DNA of 44,917 nt from Alphaproteobacteria bacterium. Lineage in GTDB: Bacteria; Pseudomonadota; Alphaproteobacteria; Micropepsales; Micropepsaceae. Where the stretch lies: positions 1 through 44,917 of the forward strand of contig JAFAVP010000007.1 in assembly GCA_019242395.1 (NCBI GenBank). The letters are read 5' to 3'. The translations under genes and the position numbers were made by a program. The notes beneath the pieces were generated by a model that did not search any database, was not told the origin of the DNA, and saw only the letters and a list, made by a program, of their open reading frames with translations. Below are positions 8,777-18,164 of the stretch, piece after piece (position 1 is the stretch's first letter; every line of letters starts with the position of its first letter).

Positions 8777-9974
8777 CGTTCATTCGGGGACGCACAAGGC
8801 TCCACTGCGAGTCTCGCACGAGCACCTCGGCTGCGGGGCTGCGTTCATTGTAAGCCGAAGCCATCGCGGCGCCATAGGCACCCACCATCAAGATGGCAAC
8901 GAGATCGCCAGCATGCAAAGGCGGAAGACGGTAAGTGCCAAAAGTGTCGGAGGTTTCGCAGACCGGGCCAACCACATCATAGGTTTCCATGGAACCTTCG
9001 TCGGATTGGCGCAAGGACACGATCTCGTGATGGGCTCCATAGAGCGCGGGACGCAGCAGGTCGTTCATGCCGGCATCGATCACGGCGAACCGCTTGCGCC
9101 ATCCTTCCTTCACGTAGAGGACGCGAGCAATCAGCACACCTGCGTTCGCAGCAATGACGCGTCCAGGTTCGAGAACAAGCGAGACACGGTGTTCGCGGGC
9201 GAAGCGTTCCACCAGCCCGCCATATGCAACAATATCGGGTGCTGCCGTTCCCGCGCCGATCCCCCCACCGAGATCGGCGCGCTCAATTCGATGGCCAGCC
9301 TTCCTCAACACGGGGATGAGATCACCGATTCGCCTAAAAGCGCGTTCGAAAGGCTCCAGAGAAGTTAGCTGGCTCCCGAGATGGACATGGATCGCTGCCA
9401 CTTCGATCCCCGCCAGCCGTGCCGCGGCCGCGTATGCCTCTGGCGCGCGCTCCAAAGGAATCCCAAACTTCGTTTCAGCTGTGCCGGTGGAAATCTTTGC
9501 GTGCGTCTGCGCGTCAACATCCGGGTTTATGCGAAGGGCGACGGGTGCAGTAAGGCGTGCGCTCGTCGCAAGCTTGGCAAGCAGCTCCAACTCAGCTTCG
9601 CTTTCCACATTGAACTGGAAGATCTGCTCGCGCAGGCCGAGGGACAGCTCCGCAGCGCTCTTGCCTACCCCCGAAAAAACTATCTTGTTGGGCGGGATTC
9701 CGGCGGCAAGAGCCTTCTTCAACTCTCCGCCTGATACAACATCCGCGCCCGCGCCAAGTTTCGCGAGAGTTCTTAGCACCGCAAGATTGCCGTTGGCCTT
9801 CACCGCATAGGCAACCAGCGTGCCTGTCGGCACCGCACTCGCGAAGGTCCGGAAATTACCTTCCAGCACTGCGGTAGAGTAGCAGTAGAAGGGCGTCCCA
9901 ACGTGTTCCGCAAGGCTGGCGAGATCCACATCTTCGGCGAACAACCTGCTGCCGCGGAACACAATAGGATTCAT
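8730..9974 (-). CDS. lysA: Diaminopimelate decarboxylase
   Basis: Decarboxylates meso-diaminopimelate to L-lysine, the last step of lysine synthesis, using PLP. 414 residues. The PLP lysine is in YAVKAN (Lys59). Family motifs include HVHLGSQ, the glycine-rich DLGGGIG phosphate loop, EPGR, and GPVCETSD, which carries the active-site cysteine from the partner subunit. ATG at 9974 overlaps the lptM stop (ATGA). It is part of the block lptM-lysA-DUF4175. In many alphaproteobacteria argH precedes this block; here it does not. Confidence 0.95.
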   Translation of the reverse strand: MNPIVFRGSRLFAEDVDLASLAEHVGTPFYCYSTAVLEGNFRTFASAVPTGTLVAYAVKANGNLAVLRTLAKLGAGADVVSGGELKKALAAGIPPNKIVFSGVGKSAAELSLGLREQIFQFNVESEAELELLAKLATSARLTAPVALRINPDVDAQTHAKISTGTAETKFGIPLERAPEAYAAAARLAGIEVAAIHVHLGSQLTSLEPFERAFRRIGDLIPVLRKAGHRIERADLGGGIGAGTAAPDIVAYGGLVERFAREHRVSLVLEPGRVIAANAGVLIARVLYVKEGWRKRFAVIDAGMNDLLRPALYGAHHEIVSLRQSDEGSMETYDVVGPVCETSDTFGTYRLPPLHAGDLVAILMVGAYGAAMASAYNERSPAAEVLVRDSQWSLVRPRMNDDERLRLDRIPTWLE

Positions 9975-10114
9975 CGGCCGATCGGCTGCGGCGGTCGCGA
10001 AGGGTCTCTCTGGCTTTTCGGAGTGGCTTTGCCGTCCGGCATCAGCAGGTCGCTCTTGATGCCGCAACCTGACACTGCCAACATCATGGCGGCGATCAGG
10101 GCGAGCCTTGGCAC
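9971..10114 (-). CDS. lptM: LptM (YifL)-type small lipoprotein
   Basis: 47-residue lipoprotein. A short signal peptide (MPRLALIAAMMLAVSG) is followed by the lipobox Cys17 and CGIKSDLLMPDG, which resembles the CG-K-PL--P signature of LptM/YifL. In E. coli LptM helps mature the LPS translocon protein LptD at the outer membrane. The start is GTG, preceded by AGAAAGG at suitable spacing. The stop overlaps the lysA start (ATGA), so the pair is translationally coupled. LptM next to lysA is a conserved arrangement in proteobacteria. Confidence 0.85.
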   Translation of the reverse strand: MPRLALIAAMMLAVSGCGIKSDLLMPDGKATPKSQRDPSRPPQPIGR

Positions 10115-10193
10115 GGCGCGGCCTTTCTGAACCAAACCATTAATCGTCACATTATCACCGGATCCTTGTTATGGGCCTATTCGCATTCACCGC

Positions 10194-10763
10194 ATGAAAC
10201 AAGCCCTCTCGCGGTCCGCCCTGGTGTCCGTCGCACTCGCGGTGAGCATATTATCGAGTTGCGGTCCGGCCGGTGACCACAGCAGGGCTGTTGCCAGCGT
10301 GTTGGCCAAGCTTAAACCGGAGCCGACCGCCAAGGCCGCGCCCAACGTCGCGTTCGCGGATGCGAGCGGCACCCTCCACACACTCGCTCAATTCCGCGGA
10401 CGATACGTGCTGCTGAATCTTTGGGCGACATGGTGCGGGCCCTGCGTGCGTGAACTGCCAGCGCTTGGACATTTGCAGTCCGCGTTGGGCTCTCAAGGAT
10501 TGAAGGTGGTGCCGGTAAATGTCGGCCGCGGTACGGCCAGCGAGACGGCCTCGTTTCTGAAGGAACATCGCGCGGATTTGCCCGTCTATATGGATCGCAA
10601 GAATTCTTTCCTGCACGCGTTTGGAGCCTTCGGCCTCCCGCTGAGTGTAATCATTGATCCGCAGGGCCGGCAGGTAGCGAGGGCCCTCGGCGCCGTCCGC
10701 TGGGATGCGCCAGAATCGATCGCGTACTTCAAGTCCTTGGCCAAACGGGCGCCGCTGTCGTGA
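10194..10763 (+). CDS. TlpA/ResA-like thioredoxin-fold lipoprotein
   Basis: 189-residue thiol:disulfide oxidoreductase acting in the periplasm. Lipoprotein signal with lipobox ILSSC (Cys23), then a thioredoxin fold with the redox motif WCGPC (Cys81, Cys84) inside LLNLWATWCGPCVREL and the cis-Pro region FGLPLSVIID. By family knowledge such proteins reduce apocytochrome c or copper-site cysteines; the target here is unknown. It is divergent from lptM-lysA (79-base gap) and tail-to-tail with the K+ channel gene. The symbol tlpA is plausible but orthology is not proven. Confidence 0.9.
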   Translation: MKQALSRSALVSVALAVSILSSCGPAGDHSRAVASVLAKLKPEPTAKAAPNVAFADASGTLHTLAQFRGRYVLLNLWATWCGPCVRELPALGHLQSALGSQGLKVVPVNVGRGTASETASFLKEHRADLPVYMDRKNSFLHAFGAFGLPLSVIIDPQGRQVARALGAVRWDAPESIAYFKSLAKRAPLS

Positions 10764-10790
10764 GCGCAGGGCCTTCAGCAACTGCGATTC

Positions 10791-12092
10791 TCAATCAAGG
10801 TCCGCGGGCGCTTCCAAAGCGAGATCCGGCATCTCGATCTCAGCCTCCGCAGGGGAACGGCCCTCCGCCTGCCGGCGGGCGCGAGCCTCAAGCTTGCGGC
10901 CCCTCTGCGCAATTACGGCTTCGAAACGCCGCTTCAACTTCGTGTGCTTCCGGGTAAGCTGGTTGAAGTCGGTCCCGGAGAGCGTGAGCAGCCGCATGGT
11001 GGAACGCGCGATCACCGTGCAATCATATGGGGTGTTGGAGAGCACCGCCGTTTCACCGAAGAAATCCCCGGGGCCGAGCGGGATCGTACCGCGGCCGTAT
11101 TCCGCTTTAGCTGTACCGGAGATGATAAAGAACATCTCTGTACCTTCCATGCCTGCGATGGTGAGCTGCGCGTCCTCGCGCACCATTCGCGAGCGCAGCA
11201 CATTCATCACGTCGCTGACCGCTGCGGCACTGAATCCCTCGAACAATGGCAAGTGCGAGATCATGCTCCAAGTGACAACGAAATCGCGCCGGTGAATTTC
11301 CGTGACGAAATTCGTCGCAACGATGCCAACTGGCAATGCGAACAGCGCCAAACCGAACATCATCGTAACGCCGGCGACCATCTTGCCAATCATCGTGACC
11401 GGCGTGATGTCGCCGTAGCCGGTCGTCGTCAGCGTAGTCACGGCCCAATACAGAGCTGTCGGGAGTGAGCCGAACTTGTCGGGCTGGATCGGTCCTTCCA
11501 CCACATACATGGTGTAAGCCGAAATCACCATGATGCACACGATGAGCAGCAAGGTTCCCAGCAATGCTCGCCGCTCGGCCTTGATGACTTCGATCAATGT
11601 GCTCAGCGCCGGGGAATAACGTGCGATCTTCATCAAGCGGAGCAATCGGAACAGCCGCAAAATGCGCAGATCCAGCGCGCTGGGGATGAAGATGCCCGCG
11701 ATGCTGGGTGCGAAGGATAGAAAGTCAACGATCATTACCGGCGTTACCGCATAGCGAACACGGCCCCAGAACGGGCCGGAAATTCCGTAGCGCGGGTCTT
11801 CGATTGCGACCCAAAGGCGAACAGCATATTCGCCGGCGAAGATGAGAACCGAAATTGTTTCGAACCAGTAGAAGACTAAGAAATATCGGGCGTTGAGTTC
11901 TTTGACGCTGTCCAGCATCACCGCCAATACGTTGGCCAGAATCAGGCTAATAAGCAGCGTTTCGAACACCAGGACACGCCAGTTGAAGATGTGTCCCGCT
12001 TCAATCGTCCGGTAAACCTTGTGCCGGAGGGTGTCAGGCGCATTGGCAGGAAGCCGCTTTGCCTTCTTCCGAGAACGATCGGTCCGCACCAT
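10791..12092 (-). CDS. Six-TM voltage-gated-like K+ channel with degenerate cyclic-nucleotide-binding domain
   Basis: 433-residue inner-membrane channel. It has helices S1-S4 with an Arg-rich S4 (LRILRLFRLLRLMKIAR, about 142-158), a pore loop with selectivity filter TTGYGD (223-228), S6, then a C-terminal CNBD (about 275-390). The phosphate-binding cassette reads GETAVLSNTPYDCTV (346-360). Cyclic-nucleotide-binding members such as MloK1 have an Arg where Tyr356 sits here, so ligand binding is doubtful. The start ATG overlaps the alaS stop (ATGA), indicating translational coupling to alanyl-tRNA synthetase. The tail is charged and low-complexity. Confidence 0.9.
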   Translation of the reverse strand: MVRTDRSRKKAKRLPANAPDTLRHKVYRTIEAGHIFNWRVLVFETLLISLILANVLAVMLDSVKELNARYFLVFYWFETISVLIFAGEYAVRLWVAIEDPRYGISGPFWGRVRYAVTPVMIVDFLSFAPSIAGIFIPSALDLRILRLFRLLRLMKIARYSPALSTLIEVIKAERRALLGTLLLIVCIMVISAYTMYVVEGPIQPDKFGSLPTALYWAVTTLTTTGYGDITPVTMIGKMVAGVTMMFGLALFALPVGIVATNFVTEIHRRDFVVTWSMISHLPLFEGFSAAAVSDVMNVLRSRMVREDAQLTIAGMEGTEMFFIISGTAKAEYGRGTIPLGPGDFFGETAVLSNTPYDCTVIARSTMRLLTLSGTDFNQLTRKHTKLKRRFEAVIAQRGRKLEARARRQAEGRSPAEAEIEMPDLALEAPADLD

Positions 12093-14791
12093 CAGCCTAC
12101 CGGCTCGAGCGAGACCAACCGCTGCTCAATCTTCTGCAACGCCTCGGCGGCGCGGGAAAGGTCCGGGCCGCCCGCTTGCGCCATGTCCGGACGGCCGCCG
12201 CCGCCTTTGCCGCCCAGAACTTCCGCGCCAAGCCGCACCAGATCGACGGCATTGATGCGTTTGGTGAGATCGTTCGTCACACCCACCACAATGGACGCCT
12301 TGTCGTCAGCGGTGCCAACCAGCACCACCACTCCAGAACCGAGCCGGGCTTTTTCTTCGTCTGCAAGACCCTTCAGTTCTTTCGCAGCGACCCCTTCGAC
12401 CAGCCGCATGGCTGTCTTGATACCTGCGACCTCCTTTGTCGAAGATCTGCCATCGCCGCGCGACGGCCCGGCGAGAGCCAACGCTTTCTTCGTTTCCGTG
12501 AGTTCCCGATCAAGCCTGCGCCGTTCATCCGCGAGTTGCTGTACGCGCAAGACTAGATCGGAGGGTGAGGTCTTCAGCGCCGCGGCCGCCTCCCGCGCCA
12601 GATTCGCCTGATCGGAGAGATATCGGCGGGCGCCTTCGCTGGTTAAGGCTTCGATGCGGCGCACGCCGGCAGCCACTGCGCTCTCCGACAATATGGTGAG
12701 AAGCCCGATATCGCCCAGGCGCCGCACATGGGTGCCACCGCAAAGCTCCACAGAATACGGTTTGTGATGGGCAAGGTCCTCTCCCATTGTCAGTACACGG
12801 ACTTCAGCGCCGTACTTCTCGCCAAACAAAGCTTCCGCACCGGCTTCGATCGCCTTGTCCGTTGCCATCAGACACGTGCTGACATCGCTGTTCTGGCGAA
12901 TCACGGCGTTTACATCGTTCTCGATGCGCTCGATCTCTTCCGGCGTCAGTGCCTTAGGATGCGAGAAATCAAAGCGCAGGCGATCCGGCGCCACGAGGGA
13001 ACCTTTCTGACTCACATGCGGGCCGAGAACCCGTTTCAACGCTGCATGCAGCAGATGTGTTGCGGAGTGATTGGCGCGCGTGGCGCGCCGGCGTTCGCCG
13101 TCTACCTTCAGGTCGGCCGTGTCGCCAACCTTGAAGATGCCTTGCGTAATCCGCACCACATGCACGTGCAGGCTGCCGAGCTTTTTTTCGGTATCGATGA
13201 CCGCGCCAATAGCACCGGCGCGCGAGAATATCGCGCCCTGGTCCCCGATCTGACCGCCGGACTCCGCGTAGAACGGGGTTTGGTTCGTGAGAACCCGAAC
13301 GGTATCACCCTTCCCCGCTTCCTCTATGCGGTCGCGCTCCTTCAGGATCCCAACAATGACGCCTTCGGCTTCTTCCGCGTCGTAGCCAAGGAACTCCGTG
13401 GCCCCCGCTTCTTCCTTGATCGCGAACCACTGGCCTTCATCGCTGGCTTCCCCCGAGCCAGCCCATGCCTTGCGCGCTTCCTCGCGCTGGCGCTTCATGG
13501 CGGCATTAAAGCCATCGAGGTCGACTGCAATCCCGCGCGCTTTCAGCGCATCCTGCGTGAGATCGAGCGGGAAACCGTACGTGTCGTACAACTTGAATGC
13601 CGTCTCCCCCGAAAGCCTATCGCCCTTGCTTAAATTCACGGTTGCTTCGTCGAGCAGCTTGATGCCGCGCGCAAGGGTTTCGCGGAAGCGCAATTCTTCC
13701 AGCCGCAAAGTTTCGATGATCAGCGGTTCCGCGCGCTTCAACTCAAGATAGGCGGTTCCCATTTGCGCGACCAAGGGCGGCACCAGCCGGTGCATCAGCG
13801 GCTCTTTCGCGCCGATCAGATGCGCGTGCCGCATGGCACGGCGCATAATGCGGCGGAGCACATAACCGCGGCCCTCGTTGGACGGCAGCACACCATCGGC
13901 GATGAGGAACGCGCTGGCCCGCAGATGATCGGCGATCACCCGGTGCGAGAACTTCGCCTCGCCTTCCGCCCTTGCACCGCTGGCGTCGACGGACACTTGA
14001 ATCAGGTGGCGGAAAAGATCGGTGTCGTAGTTGTCGGTGACGCCCTGCAGAATCCCTGCGATGCGCTCCAGCCCCATACCGGTGTCGATAGAGGGCTTGG
14101 GCAGATCGAGACGGGTGTTCTCGTCCACCTGCTCGAACTGCATGAAAACCAGATTCCAGAATTCGAGAAAGCGATCGCCGTCCTCGTCTGGGCTACCGGG
14201 TGGGCCGCCCGCAACTTGATCGCCCTGATCGTAAAAAATTTCTGAGCAATAGCCGCAGGGGCCAACCGCCCCCATCGCCCAGAGGTTTGACTCGTGCCCA
14301 ATGATGCGGTTGTCCGGCAGACTGGCGATCTTCTTCCACAGGCTGCGCGCCTGGTCGTCGGTTGGATAGACGGTCACCCACAGGCGCTCGGCCGAAAGCC
14401 CGGCAACATTGCGCACCCAATCCCAGGCGAAGCCGATCGCCTCTTCCTTGAAGTAGTCGCCGAACGAAAAATTCCCCAGCATCTCGAAGAAGGTGTGGTG
14501 GCGGGCCGTGTAGCCGACATTGTCGAGATCGTTGTGCTTGCCGCCGGCACGCACACATTTCTGCACGCTGGCGGCGCGGGTGTAGGGCCGCTTCTCGGTC
14601 CCGGTGAAGACGTTCTTGAACTGCACCATTCCCGCGTTGGTGAAGAGCAGGGTGGGATCGTTGCGGGGCACGAGTGGTGAGGATGGCACCACCTCATGGC
14701 CGCGGTCGCGGAAGAATTCGACGAAACTGGAACGGACATCGGCCAAACTGGTCATGGGAATCGTTGTAGCGGGAGGGGTCGAATCTGTCAT
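12092..14791 (-). CDS. alaS: Alanyl-tRNA synthetase
   Basis: Charges tRNA-Ala and edits mischarged Ser/Gly. About 899 residues, a normal length. The N-terminal class II catalytic core has [14 protein letters not shown] and the [20 protein letters not shown] region. The editing domain carries [11 protein letters not shown] and the zinc-ligand CGGTH motif. A C-terminal C-Ala domain ends with [16 protein letters not shown] at 14755 ([11 protein letters not shown]) fits the family start better than ATG at 14791; neither has a strong Shine-Dalgarno sequence. It lies downstream of recA, separated by a terminator-like hairpin, an order common in alphaproteobacteria. Confidence 0.96.
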   Translation of the reverse strand: MTDSTPPATTIPMTSLADVRSSFVEFFRDRGHEVVPSSPLVPRNDPTLLFTNAGMVQFKNVFTGTEKRPYTRAASVQKCVRAGGKHNDLDNVGYTARHHTFFEMLGNFSFGDYFKEEAIGFAWDWVRNVAGLSAERLWVTVYPTDDQARSLWKKIASLPDNRIIGHESNLWAMGAVGPCGYCSEIFYDQGDQVAGGPPGSPDEDGDRFLEFWNLVFMQFEQVDENTRLDLPKPSIDTGMGLERIAGILQGVTDNYDTDLFRHLIQVSVDASGARAEGEAKFSHRVIADHLRASAFLIADGVLPSNEGRGYVLRRIMRRAMRHAHLIGAKEPLMHRLVPPLVAQMGTAYLELKRAEPLIIETLRLEELRFRETLARGIKLLDEATVNLSKGDRLSGETAFKLYDTYGFPLDLTQDALKARGIAVDLDGFNAAMKRQREEARKAWAGSGEASDEGQWFAIKEEAGATEFLGYDAEEAEGVIVGILKERDRIEEAGKGDTVRVLTNQTPFYAESGGQIGDQGAIFSRAGAIGAVIDTEKKLGSLHVHVVRITQGIFKVGDTADLKVDGERRRATRANHSATHLLHAALKRVLGPHVSQKGSLVAPDRLRFDFSHPKALTPEEIERIENDVNAVIRQNSDVSTCLMATDKAIEAGAEALFGEKYGAEVRVLTMGEDLAHHKPYSVELCGGTHVRRLGDIGLLTILSESAVAAGVRRIEALTSEGARRYLSDQANLAREAAAALKTSPSDLVLRVQQLADERRRLDRELTETKKALALAGPSRGDGRSSTKEVAGIKTAMRLVEGVAAKELKGLADEEKARLGSGVVVLVGTADDKASIVVGVTNDLTKRINAVDLVRLGAEVLGGKGGGGRPDMAQAGGPDLSRAAEALQKIEQRLVSLEPVG

Positions 14792-14861
14792 CCGGACAGT
14801 TCCGGCCAGCGCGCACCGGAATAGCTCGTGTTGTTCGGCAGAAACGATTACCCCCTTCCCC

Positions 14862-14908
14862 CTCCGGAATTAAGAAGGGGCGGCCCTTTCGAACCGCCCC
14901 TTCCGGAG
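14862..14908 (-). terminator. Hairpin terminator downstream of recA
   Basis: Perfect 9-bp stem AAGGGGCGG (14875-14883) / CCGCCCCTT (14894-14902) with a 10-nt loop, extended outward by CTCCGG/CCGGAG across a bulge. On the minus strand the stem is followed by CTTAATT, a weak T-tract. It lies 44 bases past the recA stop and before alaS, so it probably ends or attenuates recA transcription. Confidence 0.6.
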
Positions 14909-14951
14909 TCGTTCCCCATGCCAGAAGGGAACAACAGCTTGTACAGCGCCA

Positions 14952-16028
<1,077 letters not shown>

Positions 16029-16086
16029 CGTTCCTCTCCTTATTTCACGAGCCGCCCCCTTCGAAAAGGAGAACCGCAGGGGTGCG

Positions 16087-16114
16087 ACTGTACATGCTTT
16101 GTTCCAGAAGGCAA
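16087..16114 (-). promoter_or_regulatory. Putative recA promoter
   Basis: On the minus strand TTGCCT (-35, 16114-16109) and TACAGT (-10, 16092-16087) are separated by 16 nt. The LexA-like box fills the spacer and enters the -10, the geometry expected for steric repression. The elements lie 59-86 nt upstream of the recA start. Inferred from sequence. Confidence 0.5.
16090..16104 (-). promoter_or_regulatory. LexA-like (SOS) box upstream of recA
   Basis: The plus strand reads GTAC-ATGCTTT-GTTC, one mismatch from the alphaproteobacterial LexA repeat GTTC-N7-GTTC. It is 62 nt upstream of the recA start and overlaps the predicted promoter. recA is a standard LexA target, so position and function agree. 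Confidence 0.6.
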
Positions 16115-16230
16115 GAGGATAACGTGCAACGTAGTCGCTTGAATTGTATCGGAAATTCCAACGGCGTCCCTACTGTATCGCGGCCGTGCCCGTTGGGTCT
16201 GCTTGTAAACGACTAGTAAGCCTTCGATAA

Positions 16231-16250
16231 CCAACCTCCCCAGAGGTTGG
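16231..16250 (-). terminator. Hairpin downstream of the small ORF at 16345
   Basis: Perfect 8-bp stem CCAACCTC/GAGGTTGG with a 4-nt loop. On the minus strand it is followed by TTATCG, so the T-tract is poor. The 316-base gap 16029-16344 holds this hairpin and the recA promoter/LexA box; I see no credible gene in it. Confidence 0.4.
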
Positions 16251-16344
16251 GTCCAAGCGGCCTCCCGTGACACCGCGGCTACCGGCAAATCAGCTTGCCC
16301 ACACTGCGATCCAAGAGATTGGCAGTGCTCATCGGCGCCAGAAC

Positions 16345-16545
16345 CTAATCAGACCGGGTCACGCCGGCAGCCATGCTGTCATAGCTAAGCGCGATGCGCA
16401 GCAGCATCTCTCTCGCTTCCGGTGAATCCTCTGCGATAATCCGCAACTCCTCTGCCCTATTCATGTACTGAGCCACCCGCTGCACAGCATTTTGCCCCTG
16501 CAGCGGCTTGATCGTGATTGGCATGAAGCCCTCCGGACGAAGCAT
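16345..16545 (-). CDS. Small cytosolic hypothetical protein
   Basis: 66 residues starting MLRPEGFMPITIKPL. The very strong Shine-Dalgarno GGGAGGAGGTG about 6-8 nt ahead supports ATG 16545 over in-frame codons upstream. The second half is helical and charged (AEELRIIAEDSPEAREMLLRIALSYDSMA). It resembles short alphaproteobacterial proteins with an RAEELR-(x)n-A-SYD-MA helical pattern, whose function is unknown. It follows the DUF486 gene on the same strand. Confidence 0.65.
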   Translation of the reverse strand: MLRPEGFMPITIKPLQGQNAVQRVAQYMNRAEELRIIAEDSPEAREMLLRIALSYDSMAAGVTRSD

Positions 16546-16602
16546 TCTACACCTCCTCCCGGTGCTGTGATACCCGCGCAAATCGGCGGAGCGCTGACCA
16601 GC

Positions 16603-16947
16603 CTAAAATTTCCGAAAAGCAAAATAAGCCGCCAGCACCAGCAGCCCGAATGACACGCCGTGATTCCACCGGAGCGGCTCGCCTAAATAGAGCACCGAAA
16701 ATCCTGCGAACACTACGAGAGTGATGACCTCCTGCATGGTCTTCAGTTGCGCGGCCGAATAGACGCGGTGCCCGATGTGATTGGCGGGCACGGCAAGGCA
16801 GTATTCGAAAAAAGCGATGCCCCAACACACCGGGACGAGCAGCCAAAGCGGCGCGCCCGGATATTTGAGCTGCCCGTACCAAGCAAAGGTCATGAAAATG
16901 TTGGACAGGCAAAGTAGCGCAACCGGCGCGGCAAACGTCCAGGTCAT
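16603..16947 (-). CDS. DUF486 (DMT-like) four-helix membrane protein
   Basis: 114 residues with four hydrophobic helices, matching the DUF486 family: start MTWTFAAPVALLCLSNIFMTFAWYGQLKY, then WGIAFFEYCLAVPANHIG, AQLKTMQEVITL and GLLVLAAYFAFRKF. The family is related to small multidrug-resistance/DMT transporters; the substrate is unknown. ATG 16947 preceded by GAGGT supports the start; a TTG one codon upstream is also in frame. Confidence 0.88.
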   Translation of the reverse strand: MTWTFAAPVALLCLSNIFMTFAWYGQLKYPGAPLWLLVPVCWGIAFFEYCLAVPANHIGHRVYSAAQLKTMQEVITLVVFAGFSVLYLGEPLRWNHGVSFGLLVLAAYFAFRKF

Positions 16948-17032
16948 CAACCACCTCTATAAGCTGGCCTTATTGCCCGGTCCGGTGCTGGCCGGGCTAG
17001 TTCCGCCTGCGGCGCGGCAACCATCGCGAGCG

Positions 17033-17263
17033 TCACTTCTGCAAGTCTGCCGGAAGTTCCTCGCCTGGCTTCAGGCAGGCTCCTTTGACTGTGACATCTT
17101 TTCGATCCAGGTTCACTGAATCCTTCAGCAAAACAAATCGCCGTCCGTCGTGCTCGCACTCTTCTTTGGCTGTTTGCAGCGCGCGGGCCTTGGCCCCCTC
17201 GTAATCGTACACGCACCCGCCCAGCCAGAGCGCCAGCAGTCCACATTCCAACAAAATGCGCAT
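17033..17263 (-). CDS. Small lipoprotein, unknown function
   Basis: 76 residues. The signal peptide MRILLECGLLALWLGG is followed by Cys17 (lipobox LGGC), so it is probably lipid-anchored. The mature part is short and charged with two more Cys (KEECEHDGRR, KGACLKPGEELPADLQK) that may form a disulfide. A good AGGGGG Shine-Dalgarno sequence lies ahead of the ATG. Not recognised as a named family. Confidence 0.7.
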   Translation of the reverse strand: MRILLECGLLALWLGGCVYDYEGAKARALQTAKEECEHDGRRFVLLKDSVNLDRKDVTVKGACLKPGEELPADLQK

Positions 17264-17363
17264 GAATCCCCCTTGGTGTGGCAGGATCCTAAGTGACCCA
17301 CCAGAATAAGAAAGGCAGGGGACACCGCTGATCCTGCCTGCAGGTTGCCGCGAGATGTGCTCT

Positions 17364-18098
17364 TCAGGGCTTCCGGAATTTCAGGATGAACTGGTCGGTT
17401 TTGTAGTGGAGATCGAAAACCTTCTTGGTATGGTTGTCGCTGGTGTTGTGCAGCGCATCGCTCTCGCTCACGAGCTTGAAACCCGCGGCGGTCACCTCAT
17501 CGACCACCGTCCTCTTCTCGATGCGGTGCAGCGTGGGTGAATCCCTGGCCCCGCTTCCCTCGGCCGCAGCATGATCCACGATGATGTAAGTGCCGCCGGA
17601 CTTCAGCGATTCGAACACGTGCTTGTTGAACGCGGTGATATCCACATTCGCGTACTTCGGCACATGCAGGTCGTGATAGTTGTCGGTGGTCCAGAACACA
17701 TCCACCTTCGCCGGTAGATTGAATTGGCCCAGTGGCGAGATATCAAGCGCGACGTTCTTCAGGCCTGCAATCGCCTTCTTGGTACCCTCTATATTGTCCT
17801 TGCCCCAGGTGCTGGTTTCGAGTGCGTAAACCTTCCCCTTCGGCCCAGCGACCTCGCTCAAGGTGCGTGTGTAATAGCCGCCGCCGGGCAAGTACTCGGC
17901 GACGGATTGCCCCGGCTTCACGCCCGCGAACGCGATGATTTCTCCTGGCTTGCGAACGTCGTCGAGCTTGCGCTCATCGGCCGGCCGCGACGCATCGCTG
18001 ATCGCCTTGCTGACATAGTCCGGCACCGCGGCCGAGCTGGCGACAGGCGCCAGCAATGCGGCACCCAGGCCGCAGGCCGCGAGCAGCGATAGTTTCAT
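17364..18098 (-). CDS. Exported class I SAM-dependent methyltransferase-like protein (COG4798 type)
   Basis: 244 residues. A cleavable signal peptide (MKLSLLAACGLGAALLAPVASSA) precedes a Rossmann methyltransferase fold: KPGQSVAEYLPGGGYYTRTLSE resembles the SAM-binding motif I, followed by KVYALET (motif II) and GGTYIIVDHAA (motif IV/V). It belongs with predicted exported methyltransferases that sit in the periplasm, where SAM is not known to be available; the substrate and even the activity are unknown. It is downstream of cckA on the same strand (66-base gap). Confidence 0.82.
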   Translation of the reverse strand: MKLSLLAACGLGAALLAPVASSAAVPDYVSKAISDASRPADERKLDDVRKPGEIIAFAGVKPGQSVAEYLPGGGYYTRTLSEVAGPKGKVYALETSTWGKDNIEGTKKAIAGLKNVALDISPLGQFNLPAKVDVFWTTDNYHDLHVPKYANVDITAFNKHVFESLKSGGTYIIVDHAAAEGSGARDSPTLHRIEKRTVVDEVTAAGFKLVSESDALHNTSDNHTKKVFDLHYKTDQFILKFRKP

Positions 18099-18164
18099 GG
18101 AAGCCTCCCATCGAAGTTTCTAGATTAGGCCAAGAGCCGGTGGCGGGCAGATACACAATCGCGT

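Noticed and set aside
16040-16288. 82-codon minus-strand ORF in the recA upstream gap
   Set aside because: It covers the recA promoter and LexA box, has no Shine-Dalgarno sequence and no recognisable protein pattern.
17280-17338. Inverted repeat GGCAGGATC / GATCCTGCC between the lipoprotein and methyltransferase genes
   Set aside because: The loop is about 41 nt with no T-tract, so neither a terminator nor an operator can be supported.
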